A stretch of DNA of 7,277 bases from Modestobacter sp. (GCA_025966175.1 JAOPVN010000237.1:1-7277), one strand, 5' to 3'. Shown: positions 1-5,981, counted from the stretch's first letter. Notes: generated by a model from the sequence alone, not told the origin. Program-made: numbers and translations.

Positions 1-560
1 TCGTCCACCACCTGTTCGCCGAGATCGGCCCGCGCTACGAGAACCGCCCCGGTGGCTACACGCGCATCGTCAAGGTCGGTCCCCGCAAGGGCGACAACGC
101 GCCGATGGCCATCATCGAGCTGGTCGATGGCCTGACCGTGGCCCAGCAGGCCGTCGGCGAGGCCGAGCGCGCCCGTGGCACCCGCTTCGCCGCCGGTGCC
201 GGCTCCGCTGCCGCCGCCGGTGAGGTCACCGCCGACGAGGTCGCGCTCGCCGAGGCCGACGAGGACGTCACCACCGGCCCGGGCGGGGACACCAGCCCGG
301 CCGTCGTCGCCGGCGCCGAGGGGGTCGAGGAGGCCGAGGAGATCGTCGCCGACGTCTTCAACCCCGACGGTGAGCGGCAGGACGACGCCGACGTCACCCC
401 GGAGCCGACCGCGGAGAACCTGGCCGTCGTCGACGACCCGACCCTCTCCCCGGACGTGGCCGCTGCGGCCGCCGCCGAGGTCGAGGCCGCGGAGCTGAGC
501 GACGCCGCGACCGCGGGCGTCGACGCTCCCGGTGGCGAGCCCGCCGCCGACCCGAAGTGA
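1..560 (+). CDS. rplQ: 50S ribosomal protein L17, 3' part, with long acidic C-terminal tail
   Basis: L17 is a large-subunit ribosomal protein that binds 23S rRNA near the exit tunnel. The gene enters from the left edge (reading frame begins at base 3) and ends with TGA at 558-560, so 185 residues are visible and the start is missing. The first ~42 residues match the conserved L17 C-terminus: HHLFAEIGPRYENRPGGYTR, then IVKVGPRKGDNAPMAIIELV. After this comes a ~143-residue tail rich in Ala, Asp and Glu, with about 33 acidic against 5 basic residues. E. coli L17 lacks such a tail. Acidic L17 tails occur in actinobacteria, but this one seems long. It reads in the same GC3-rich codon style as the core, so it is probably translated and not a frameshift product. 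By analogy with other actinobacteria this would be the last gene of the rpsM-rpsK-rpsD-rpoA-rplQ operon; only this end is seen. Confidence 0.95.
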   Translation, partial: VHHLFAEIGPRYENRPGGYTRIVKVGPRKGDNAPMAIIELVDGLTVAQQAVGEAERARGTRFAAGAGSAAAAGEVTADEVALAEADEDVTTGPGGDTSPAVVAGAEGVEEAEEIVADVFNPDGERQDDADVTPEPTAENLAVVDDPTLSPDVAAAAAAEVEAAELSDAATAGVDAPGGEPAADPK

Positions 561-564
561 CCCT

Positions 565-582
565 GACCGTCTCCTGACGGTC
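565..582 (+). terminator. Perfect 7-bp hairpin just after rplQ
   Basis: GACCGTC and GACGGTC flank a 4-nt loop (TCCT), beginning 4 nt after the rplQ stop. There is no T-tract. It could be the first of two tandem terminator-type hairpins closing the ribosomal operon, or an mRNA 3'-end stabiliser. It lies directly before the ATG at 589 proposed for truA. The structure is seen in the sequence; its role is inferred. Confidence 0.5.
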
Positions 583-588
583 CGCACC

Positions 589-1434
589 ATGCAGCACCTG
601 TACGTCGTCGAGCCCGCCACCGACACCGGTGGCGGGCTCGTTCGCATCCGGCTGGAGATCTCCTACGACGGGACCGCGCTGCACGGCTGGGCTCGTCAGC
701 CCGGCCTGCGCACCGTGCAGGGTGAGGTCGAGCTGGGACTGGCCACCGTGCTCCGGCACGACGTCGACCTGACCGTGGCCGGCCGCACCGACGCGGGGGT
801 GCACGCCACCGGGCAGGTCGCCCACGCCGACCTGCCGGCCGAGCTGTTCGCCGAGCACCAGACCCGGCTGCTGCGCAGGCTGCGCGGGGTCCTGCCGCCC
901 GACATCGCGGTCACGGGCGCCTACGTGGTGCCTCCGGAGTTCGACGCCCGCTTCGCCGCGCTGGCCCGGCACTACGTCTACCGGCTCACCGATGCCGATT
1001 CCGGCCCGCCGCCGCTGCGCCGGGCCGACACGGCCGCCTGGTCCCGTCGGCTCCAGGTGCCCGACATGCGGGTGGCCGCCGCGCTGCTGCTGGGCCAGCA
1101 GGACTTCGCCGCCTTCTGCCGCCGGCGCGAGGGCGCGACCACCATCCGCACCCTGCTCGACCTGGACGTGACCCGGGACGGCGACCTCATCGAGATCCGG
1201 GCGTCGGCGGACGCGTTCTGCCACTCGATGGTCCGGTCCCTGGTGGGCGCGCTGATCGCCGTGGGGGAGGGCCGTCGCCCCGCCGGTTGGCCGGCTTCGC
1301 TCCTGACGCTGACGGCCCGCGCGAACGACGTCCCGGTCGCCCCCGCCGGCGGACTCACCCTGGTCCGGGTCGACTACCCGGCCGACGAGGATCTGGGCGC
1401 CCGCGCCCTGGTCACCCGCGCCAAGCGCAGTTGA
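589..1434 (+). CDS. truA: tRNA pseudouridine synthase A (positions 38-40)
   Basis: TruA converts uridines 38, 39 and 40 of the tRNA anticodon arm to pseudouridine. From ATG 589 the product is 281 residues, close to the family norm (E. coli 270). Seen in the sequence: the N-terminal RLEISYDGTALHGWARQPG, the catalytic-loop motif AGRTDAGVHATGQVAH with nucleophile Asp68, the RHYVYRL strand, and the C-terminal FCHSMVRSLVGAL. The gene follows rplQ, a common actinobacterial order. The start is uncertain. ATG 589 lacks a clear ribosome binding site. GTG 532 would overlap rplQ by 29 nt. No ATG, GTG or TTG lies in frame between 589 and the conserved domain at about 646. Codons 8-17 coincide with a perfect 13-bp hairpin, so the first ~18 residues look non-conserved. 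The enzyme identity is secure; the start is not. Confidence 0.93.
   Translation: MQHLYVVEPATDTGGGLVRIRLEISYDGTALHGWARQPGLRTVQGEVELGLATVLRHDVDLTVAGRTDAGVHATGQVAHADLPAELFAEHQTRLLRRLRGVLPPDIAVTGAYVVPPEFDARFAALARHYVYRLTDADSGPPPLRRADTAAWSRRLQVPDMRVAAALLLGQQDFAAFCRRREGATTIRTLLDLDVTRDGDLIEIRASADAFCHSMVRSLVGALIAVGEGRRPAGWPASLLTLTARANDVPVAPAGGLTLVRVDYPADEDLGARALVTRAKRS
610..639 (+). terminator. Perfect 13-bp hairpin inside the 5' end of truA
   Basis: The arms GAGCCCGCCACCG (610-622) and CGGTGGCGGGCTC (627-639) are perfectly complementary around an ACAC loop, followed by GTTCGC with no T-tract. This has the form of a strong GC-rich actinobacterial terminator for the rplQ operon. It sits 50 nt past the rplQ stop, yet inside the truA reading frame if translation starts at 589. 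It could instead act as an attenuator or a translation-control element for truA. Confidence 0.65.
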
Positions 1435-1438
1435 AGGA

Positions 1439-1455
1439 CCCCCTCCTGGAGGGGG
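1439..1455. terminator. C-tract/G-tract hairpin between convergent truA and SDR gene
   Basis: CCCCCTC and GAGGGGG enclose a CTG loop, starting 4 nt after the truA stop and ending 13 nt before the stop of the minus-strand gene. With no T-tract, a stable GC stem in a 34-nt convergent gap is the expected form of a bidirectional terminator in high-GC actinobacteria. Confidence 0.6.
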
Positions 1456-1468
1456 GCGGCGCGACGAA

Positions 1469-2131
1469 CTAGGGGAGCGCGGCGACCGCCTCGGCGATCG
1501 GGGTGTCGCCGGCGGTCAGTTCCACCACCTCGTTGGACGTGCCGGCGTCCAGCATGGCCACCAACACGGCGGCGACGTCGTCGCGCGGCACCTCGCCGCG
1601 CTCGATGCCGTGCGCGAGGGTCACCCGCCCGGTGCCGGGGTCGTCGGTGAGAGCTCCCGGCCGCACGATCGTGGTGTCCAGTGCAGGCCGGGGCAGGATG
1701 CGGTCCTCAGCGGCCAGCTTGGCCTGCAGGTAGGCGGCGAACACCGGGTCCATCCCGCGTGGCGTGCCCTGCCGGGCCTGCTCCACGCCCATCGACGAGA
1801 CCAGCAGGTAGGGGCGGACGCCGGCCCGCTCGGCCGCGTCGGCCAGCAGCAGCGCGGCGTCCCGGTCCACGGTGGCCTTGCGGCCGATCCCGCTGCCCGG
1901 CCCGGCCCCGGCGGCGAAGACGACCGCGTCGGCACCGGAGACGACCGCGGCGACGTCGTCCACCGACGCCTGCTCCAGGTCGAGGACCGCGGGCTCGACC
2001 CCGTCGGCCTCCAGGTCGGCCCGGTGGTCGGGGTTGCGGACGATGCCCGCGACGGTGTCCCCGCGGCCGCTCAGCAACCGACCGAGACGGCGGGCGATCT
2101 GACCGTGGGCTCCAGCGATGACGACGCGCAT
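1469..2131 (-). CDS. NAD(P)-binding atypical SDR-family (NmrA/YwnB-like) protein
   Basis: A 220-residue single-domain Rossmann-fold protein; ATG at 2131, TAG at 1469-1471. Seen: a first beta strand and dinucleotide loop MRVVIAGAHGQIARR (GAHGQIA, residues 7-13), Arg32 after strand 2 (VRNPD), which fits NADP preference, DL at 51-52 after strand 3, FAAGAG at 72-77, SSMG at 112-115 and Y134-x3-K138 in the active-site helix order (S...YxxxK), then IVRPGALTD at 155-163, typical of atypical SDRs. Such proteins include oxidoreductases, flavin or biliverdin reductases and NADPH sensors, so the substrate cannot be named. It lies 33 nt downstream of mobA on the same strand and may be co-transcribed with it. 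A role in cofactor biology is only a neighbourhood guess. No signal peptide or membrane segment is evident. Confidence 0.88.
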   Translation of the reverse strand: MRVVIAGAHGQIARRLGRLLSGRGDTVAGIVRNPDHRADLEADGVEPAVLDLEQASVDDVAAVVSGADAVVFAAGAGPGSGIGRKATVDRDAALLLADAAERAGVRPYLLVSSMGVEQARQGTPRGMDPVFAAYLQAKLAAEDRILPRPALDTTIVRPGALTDDPGTGRVTLAHGIERGEVPRDDVAAVLVAMLDAGTSNEVVELTAGDTPIAEAVAALP

Positions 2132-2164
2132 GGCAACGCCCTACCCCGGGAGCCGGTCGAGCAG

Positions 2165-2749
2165 TCAGCCGCCGGCGGAGGCGCGGGCCCGGGCCAGCTC
2201 CGCGGGGGTGTCACAGTCGGTCCACGGCGCGGGCACACCCGGAACGGTCGGTGGGCGGTACCTGCGGACGGCGAGCGGTGACAGCACGCCCCGCAGCGGC
2301 ACGTGCGGGCGGGAGCCGGCGGTCGCCGTCCGGAGCACCGCGGTGCGCCACACGCCGAGCAGCAACTGGTCGCGGCCGGTGTCGTCCACGACGAGCACCC
2401 CGTCGCCGGTCAGCCGCTCGCGCAGGGCGGTCACCAGGGCGGAGGTGACGAAGGGCAGGTCCGCGGCGAGGACGGCGACGACCTCGGCGTCCCCCACGGC
2501 GGCCAGCCCGGCCACCAGGGCGGGCACCGGGCCACCGCCGGGTGGTTCCTCCCGGACGAGCAGCACGCCGTCCGGGACCGGCTGCGGCGGCCCGACGACC
2601 ACGCGGGGGCCGGCGCCGTCCAGGGCGGCCAGGACCGTGGCCAGCATGCTGCGCCCACCGACGTCGAGCTGGGGCTTGGGCTGCCCGCCGAGCCGGGCCG
2701 CCCGGCCGCCGGCGAGCACGACCGCGGCAAAGGGCGGTGGCGAGCTCAT
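2165..2749 (-). CDS. mobA: Molybdenum cofactor guanylyltransferase
   Basis: MobA attaches GMP from GTP to Mo-molybdopterin to give the MGD cofactor used by bis-MGD enzymes such as formate dehydrogenase and nitrate reductase. It acts in the cytoplasm. The product is 194 residues, the same length as E. coli MobA. Seen: the nucleotide-binding signature VLAGGRAARLGGQPKPQLDV (residues 11-30, Lys25), GGGPVPALVAGL at 71-82 (the GPxAGI-like loop), AADLPF at 95-100 with the Mg-binding Asp97, and a C-terminal TDCDTPAEL. The signature reads GGQPKP where many homologues have GGxDK; related nucleotidyltransferases (MocA, CofC) are the alternative, but length, order of motifs and neighbours favour MobA. 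It is divergent from fdhD and upstream of the SDR gene. The ATG at 2749 lacks a leader ribosome binding site and is 7 nt from a TANNNT box, which suggests a leaderless mRNA. Confidence 0.88.
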   Translation of the reverse strand: MSSPPPFAAVVLAGGRAARLGGQPKPQLDVGGRSMLATVLAALDGAGPRVVVGPPQPVPDGVLLVREEPPGGGPVPALVAGLAAVGDAEVVAVLAADLPFVTSALVTALRERLTGDGVLVVDDTGRDQLLLGVWRTAVLRTATAGSRPHVPLRGVLSPLAVRRYRPPTVPGVPAPWTDCDTPAELARARASAGG

Positions 2750-2792
2750 GGCGGGAACGGTAGGGCGCTACCGATGAGTACCGTCAGCTCCC
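2750..2792. promoter_or_regulatory. Divergent mobA/fdhD promoter region, probably leaderless both ways
   Basis: Only 43 bp separate the two start codons. On the minus strand a TACCGT box (plus 2757-2762) lies 7 nt before the mobA ATG, with a CTGACG -35-like hexamer (plus 2782-2787) 19 nt further up. On the plus strand another TACCGT (2779-2784) lies 8 nt before the fdhD GTG; its -35 is not evident. Both boxes fit the actinobacterial TANNNT -10 placed for transcription starting at the initiation codon. A short inverted repeat, GGTAG-GGCG-CTACC (2759-2772), overlaps the mobA box and could be an operator. The motifs are seen; promoter function is inferred. Confidence 0.4.
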
Positions 2793-3623
2793 GTGGGAAG
2801 AGTCACCAGCCGCACTCCGGTGCTGCGCATCCGCGGGTCCCTGCACACCCGGCGCCCGGACACGGTCGCGTCCGAGGAGCCGCTGGAGATCCGGCTGAGC
2901 GGCAAGGCGCTCGCGGTGACGATGCGGACCCCCGGCGACGACTTCGACCTGGTGCACGGCTTCCTGGCCACCGAGGGGGTCATCGCCTCGGCCGCGGACA
3001 TCGCCGGGCTGCGCTACTGCAACTCCGTCGACGACGAGGGGCGCAACACCTACAACGTGGTCGACGTCGACCTGGCCCCCGGCGTCGAGGCGCCCGACAC
3101 CGCGCTGGACCGGAACTTCTACACCTCCAGCTCCTGCGGTGTCTGCGGCAAGGCCAGCATCGACGCGATCCGCACGAAGACCGCCTACGACGTCGCCGCC
3201 GACGACACCCGGGTGACGCTGGCGACGCTGCTCGCGCTGCCGGACCGGCTGCGCGCCGCTCAGCAGGTGTTCGACAAGACCGGCGGGCTGCACGCCGCGG
3301 GCCTGTTCACCGCCGCCGGCGATCTCGTCGCGCTGCGGGAGGACGTCGGGCGACACAACGCGGTGGACAAGGTCGTCGGTGACGCGATCCGCGAGGGCCG
3401 GGTGCCGCTGGCCGGGCACGTGCTGATGGTCAGCGGGCGCTCGTCGTTCGAGCTGACCCAGAAGGCGGCGATGGCCGCGGTGCCGGTGCTGGCCGCGGTC
3501 TCCGCGCCCAGCTCGCTGGCGGTCGAACTGGCGCAGGAGGTGGGGATCACCCTGATCGGCTTCCTCCGCGGCGACGGCTGCAACGTCTACACCCATCCCG
3601 AGCGGCTCGTCCTGCCGGACTGA
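2793..3623 (+). CDS. fdhD: Formate dehydrogenase accessory sulfurtransferase FdhD
   Basis: FdhD moves sulfur from a cysteine desulfurase (IscS-type) to the bis-MGD cofactor of formate dehydrogenase, without which the enzyme is inactive. The 276-residue product carries the whole family pattern: SSSCGVCGK with the catalytic CxxC pair Cys115 and Cys118, TGGLHAAG (163-170), REDVGRHNAVDKVVG (182-196), SGRSSFELTQKA (214-225) and FLRGDGCNVYTHPERL (257-272). The start GTG 2793 gives the usual short N-terminal lead (VTSRTPVLRIRG). A nearby ATG at 2774 is out of frame. No Shine-Dalgarno sequence is clear, in keeping with a leaderless transcript. fdhD and mobA face each other here, as both serve bis-MGD enzymes. 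No formate dehydrogenase subunit lies in the window, so its client is encoded elsewhere. All key residues are present and nothing suggests decay. Confidence 0.95.
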   Translation: MGRVTSRTPVLRIRGSLHTRRPDTVASEEPLEIRLSGKALAVTMRTPGDDFDLVHGFLATEGVIASAADIAGLRYCNSVDDEGRNTYNVVDVDLAPGVEAPDTALDRNFYTSSSCGVCGKASIDAIRTKTAYDVAADDTRVTLATLLALPDRLRAAQQVFDKTGGLHAAGLFTAAGDLVALREDVGRHNAVDKVVGDAIREGRVPLAGHVLMVSGRSSFELTQKAAMAAVPVLAAVSAPSSLAVELAQEVGITLIGFLRGDGCNVYTHPERLVLPD

Positions 3624-3645
3624 ATCAGGCCGGCGCGGCGGGGTC

Positions 3646-3660
3646 GGCGAACGGCTCGCC
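3646..3660 (+). terminator. Weak hairpin after fdhD
   Basis: GGCGA and TCGCC pair around an ACGGC loop, 22 nt past the fdhD stop, with no T-tract. The stem has only 5 bp, so this is a weak candidate for the fdhD terminator. Confidence 0.25.
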
Positions 3661-3780
3661 CCCGGCGTCGTAGCGAGGGCAGTCACGCTCACCATGACCG
3701 TCTCGCCCCGGGGATGCGCGTCCAGGGGTGCGCTGCCAGCGCTCGCCCTCGACGGTCCACCCTCGGCCAGCACGGTCCCC

Positions 3781-3805
3781 GGCCCAGCACGCCGGAGCTG
3801 GGGCC
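3781..3805 (-). terminator. Bulged hairpin after mog
   Basis: GGCCCAGC (3781-3788) pairs with GCTGGGGCC (3797-3805), with one bulged base and an 8-nt loop. On the minus strand it starts 4 nt after the mog stop codon, the right place for terminating the moeA-moaC-mog transcript. There is no T-tract. Confidence 0.45.
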
Positions 3806-3809
3806 CTTC

Positions 3810-4301
3810 TCAGTGGTCGCCGCCACGGAGCTGGCTGACCACGTGGGGGAGGAGCGGGCCGAGCACGGCCAGGCCGTCGCGCACCCCGCCGGTGGAGCCG
3901 GGCAGGTTGACGATCAGCGTCCGGCCGGCGGTGCCGGCGATGCCGCGGGACAGCACCGACGTCGGGACGTGGTCCGCGCCGTAGCGCCGCACCGCCTCGG
4001 CGATGCCCGGCGCCTCCCGCTCCAGCACCGTGCGGGTCGCCTCGGGCGTGACGTCGGTGGGGGACAGGCCCGTGCCGCCCGTGGTGAGGACGACGTCGGC
4101 CCCGGCGGCCACGGCTGCCCGCAGCACCTCGGCCAGCGCCTCGACGTCGTCAGGGCGCACGTGTGGCCCCTCCACGGCGAAGCCGAGCGTGCGCAGCCCC
4201 TCGGCGAGGGCCTGACCGCTGCGGTCCTCGTAGACCCCGGCGGAGGCGCGGTTGGAGGCGGTGACGACGACGGCCCGGGCGCCGGCCGGCAGCTCCGTCA
4301 T
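3810..4301 (-). CDS. mog: Molybdopterin adenylyltransferase (MogA/MoaB family)
   Basis: Enzymes of this family adenylate molybdopterin (MPT) with ATP, making MPT-AMP for metal insertion by MoeA. The 163-residue product starts at ATG 4301 and ends with TGA at 3812-3810. Seen: TASNRASAGVYEDRSG (14-29), the MPT-binding loop TTGGTGLSPTDVTPEAT (73-89), and PTSVLSRG...NLPGS near the C-terminus. Asp51 and Asp83 align with the catalytic Asp49 and Asp82 known for E. coli MogA. As I recall it, the M. tuberculosis Mog sequence shares the long PTSVLSRG...GGVRDGL...GGDH ending, so an ortholog of that protein is the best reading; MoaB is the alternative name. The ATG overlaps the moaC stop by 4 nt (ATGA), implying translational coupling. 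It is the last gene of the moeA-moaC-mog operon. An in-frame upstream extension inside moaC is not credible. Confidence 0.9.
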   Translation of the reverse strand: MTELPAGARAVVVTASNRASAGVYEDRSGQALAEGLRTLGFAVEGPHVRPDDVEALAEVLRAAVAAGADVVLTTGGTGLSPTDVTPEATRTVLEREAPGIAEAVRRYGADHVPTSVLSRGIAGTAGRTLIVNLPGSTGGVRDGLAVLGPLLPHVVSQLRGGDH

Positions 4302-4771
4302 CGGACCCAGTCGCCCTTCTTGCCGCCGGACTTGGCCAGCAGCCGGACGTCGGTGATGCAGGCCCGCGGGTCGACGGCCTTGACCATGTCGATGACGGTG
4401 AGCCCGGCGACCGCGACCGAGGTCAGCGCCTCCATCTCCACGCCGGTGCGGTCCGCGGTGCGCGCGGTGGCCGTGATCTCCACGGCGTCGTCGGCGACCT
4501 CGATGTCCACCGTGACCCCGTGCAGCGCGATGGGGTGGCACAGCGGGATCAGGTCCGGCGTCCGCTTGGCACCCATGATCCCGGCGATCCGGGCCACCGC
4601 GACGGCGTCGCCCTTGGGCACACCGGCGCCGCGCAGCAGGGCGACGACCTCGGGGCTGACGAGCACCCGCCCGGCCGCCGTCGCCACCCGGGCGGTGACC
4701 GCCTTGGCGGTGACGTCGACCATCCGGGCGGCGCCGGTCTCGTCGACGTGGGTGAGCCGCGGTTCTGTCAC
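4298..4771 (-). CDS. moaC: Cyclic pyranopterin monophosphate synthase
   Basis: MoaC turns the MoaA product (3',8-cyclo-7,8-dihydro-GTP) into cyclic pyranopterin monophosphate, the first stable intermediate of molybdenum cofactor synthesis. The 157-residue protein matches the family length (E. coli 161). Seen: GAARMVDVTAK near the N-terminus, Lys53 in PKGD, LIPLCHPI (74-81, His79), GVEMEALTSVAVAGLT (110-125), IDMVKAVD with Asp128 and Lys131, and a C-terminal LLAKSGGKKGDW. Asp128 and Lys131 match the catalytic numbering known for E. coli MoaC. The start is GTG 4771, overlapping the moeA TGA by 4 nt (GTGA) and preceded by a strong GAAGGAG site within moeA. Its stop overlaps the mog start in turn. 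moaA, its obligate partner, is absent from this window. Confidence 0.96.
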   Translation of the reverse strand: MTEPRLTHVDETGAARMVDVTAKAVTARVATAAGRVLVSPEVVALLRGAGVPKGDAVAVARIAGIMGAKRTPDLIPLCHPIALHGVTVDIEVADDAVEITATARTADRTGVEMEALTSVAVAGLTVIDMVKAVDPRACITDVRLLAKSGGKKGDWVR

Positions 4772-5973
4772 TGGAGTGCTCCTTCGATCAGGACGACGGC
4801 GACCTCGGCACCGGCGGGCAGCTCGGTCACCTCCTCGGGCACGACGACCAGGCAGTTGGCGCGCGCCAGGTGGGCGACCAGGTGGGAGCCGGGCCCACCG
4901 ACCTGGGTGACGACCTCGCCGTCGAACCGCCCGCGCAGGAACTGCCGGCGCCCGGCGGGGGAGTGCAGTGCCGCGGTCAGCCGGGCGGTGGTGCGCAGCC
5001 GGTCGGGGGCCGTGTGGCCCAGCGCGCGGCGCAGGGCGGGGCGGACGAAGACCTCGAAGGAGACGAACGAGCTGACCGGGTTGCCCGGCAGGGTGATCAC
5101 CGGGACGCCGTCCACCGTGCCGGCGCCCTGCGGGCCGCCCGGTTGCATCGCCACCTTGGTGAACTCGACCGTGCCCAGCTCGCGGAAGGCGTCCTTGACC
5201 ACCTCGTAGGCGCCGGCGCTCACCCCGCCGCTGGTCACCAGCTGATCGGCGGGGGCCAGCTCCGCACGCACGGTGGCCAGGAACTCCTCGACGTCGTCCG
5301 GGACGAAGTGCAGCGTGCGCGCCTCGCCACCGGCCTCGGTGACCGCGGCGGCCAGCAGCACCGAGTTCGACTCGTAGATCTGGCCGGGCTGCAGTGGCCG
5401 GCCCGGCTCCACCAGCTCGCTGCCGGTGGAGAGCACCAGCACCCGGGGACGGCGGCGCACCGGCACCGACGCGTAGCCGACCGCGGCCGCCAGCCCCAGC
5501 TGCGCCGCGCCCAGCGCCGTCCCTGCCGGCAGGGCCAGGTCACCGGCCCGGATGTCCTCCCCGGCGTGCCGCAGGTGGGTGCCGGCGTCGGGTGAACCGG
5601 TGATCGTGACGACGTCGGTGGCGGCGTCGGTGCGCTCGACCGGGATGACGACGTCCGAGCCCTCGGGCAGCGGGGCACCGGTCATGATCCGGTGCACGGT
5701 GCCGGGCTGCAGCGGCGGGACGTCGGTGCGCCCGGCGGGGATGTCCGCGGCCACCGGGAGCCGGACCGGGGCGGCCTCGCTCGCCGTCCGCACCTCGGCG
5801 TACCGGGCGGCGTAGCCGTCCATCGCGGAGTTGGTGAAGCCAGGGAGCGAGACCAGTGCCGGCAGGTCCCGGGCCACCACCCGCCCGGCCGCGTCGGTGA
5901 GGAGGACGTCCTCGACCGGCAGCGCGGGGAGCAGCCCGGCCACCACCGCCTGGTGTTCCTCGACCGTGCGCAC
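4768..5973 (-). CDS. moeA: Molybdopterin molybdotransferase MoeA
   Basis: MoeA hydrolyses MPT-AMP from Mog and inserts molybdate into the dithiolene to give Mo-molybdopterin. The product is 401 residues (E. coli 411). Domains appear in the known order: N-terminal segment, elongated domain II with NSAMDGYA (48-55), MTGAPLPEGSDVVIPVE (97-113) and GEDI (139-142 region), then the MPT-binding MogA-like domain with LSTGSEL (181-187), GQIYESNS, LVTSGGVSAGAYEVVKDAF (245-263) and LPGNPVSSFVSFEVFVRPAL (295-314), and a C-terminal beta domain ending VVLIEGALQ. The start GTG 5973 follows a GGTGAGG site by 8 nt; the ATG at 5981 is out of frame. It is the first gene of a three-gene operon with 4-nt overlaps and is divergent from the broken PfkB gene. 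No TANNNT box was evident in the 80-bp gap upstream. Confidence 0.96.
   Translation of the reverse strand: MRTVEEHQAVVAGLLPALPVEDVLLTDAAGRVVARDLPALVSLPGFTNSAMDGYAARYAEVRTASEAAPVRLPVAADIPAGRTDVPPLQPGTVHRIMTGAPLPEGSDVVIPVERTDAATDVVTITGSPDAGTHLRHAGEDIRAGDLALPAGTALGAAQLGLAAAVGYASVPVRRRPRVLVLSTGSELVEPGRPLQPGQIYESNSVLLAAAVTEAGGEARTLHFVPDDVEEFLATVRAELAPADQLVTSGGVSAGAYEVVKDAFRELGTVEFTKVAMQPGGPQGAGTVDGVPVITLPGNPVSSFVSFEVFVRPALRRALGHTAPDRLRTTARLTAALHSPAGRRQFLRGRFDGEVVTQVGGPGSHLVAHLARANCLVVVPEEVTELPAGAEVAVVLIEGALQ
4779..4785 (-). promoter_or_regulatory. Strong ribosome binding site for moaC inside moeA
   Basis: GAAGGAG on the minus strand lies 7 nt before the moaC GTG, within the last codons of moeA. 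It supports GTG 4771 as the moaC start despite the overlap and allows both coupled and independent initiation. Confidence 0.75.
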
Positions 5974-5981
5974 CCGCCCAT

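Larger units (their letters stand above)
3624..3809. other. Convergent intergenic region fdhD/mog with an unassigned open frame
   Basis: This 186-bp gap holds two hairpins (listed separately). It also holds a minus-strand frame with coding-like wording: from 3780 to the TGA at 3627-3625 it reads about 51 residues, including WTVEGERWQRTP and DCPRYDAGGEPFADP. The last ~20 codons have nearly all G/C in the third position. No ATG, GTG or TTG opens this frame, and its 5' part has poor codon bias. A second minus-strand frame, opening with GTG at 3773, is also GC3-rich but runs on antisense through fdhD. The stretch may be the remnant of a small gene or chance; I make no functional call. Confidence 0.3.

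Noticed and set aside
532..1434. truA starting at GTG 532
   Set aside because: Would overlap rplQ by 29 nt and add a Pro/Arg-rich lead with no family counterpart; ATG 589 is preferred though also imperfect.
2303..3382. Long plus-strand open frame (359 residues) crossing mobA and fdhD
   Set aside because: Arg/Gly-rich low-complexity translation, antisense to mobA and out of frame with fdhD. It is a high-GC shadow of both real genes.
2784..3773. Minus-strand open frame of 329 residues opposite fdhD
   Set aside because: Most of it is antisense to fdhD. Only its first ~50 codons fall in the intergenic gap, and those are discussed as an unassigned stretch.
4216..4262. Mog has SNR where E. coli MogA has SDR, suggesting a lost catalytic Asp
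   Set aside because: The known catalytic aspartates align with Asp51 and Asp83, both present, and mycobacterial Mog also lacks Asp at the SDR position.
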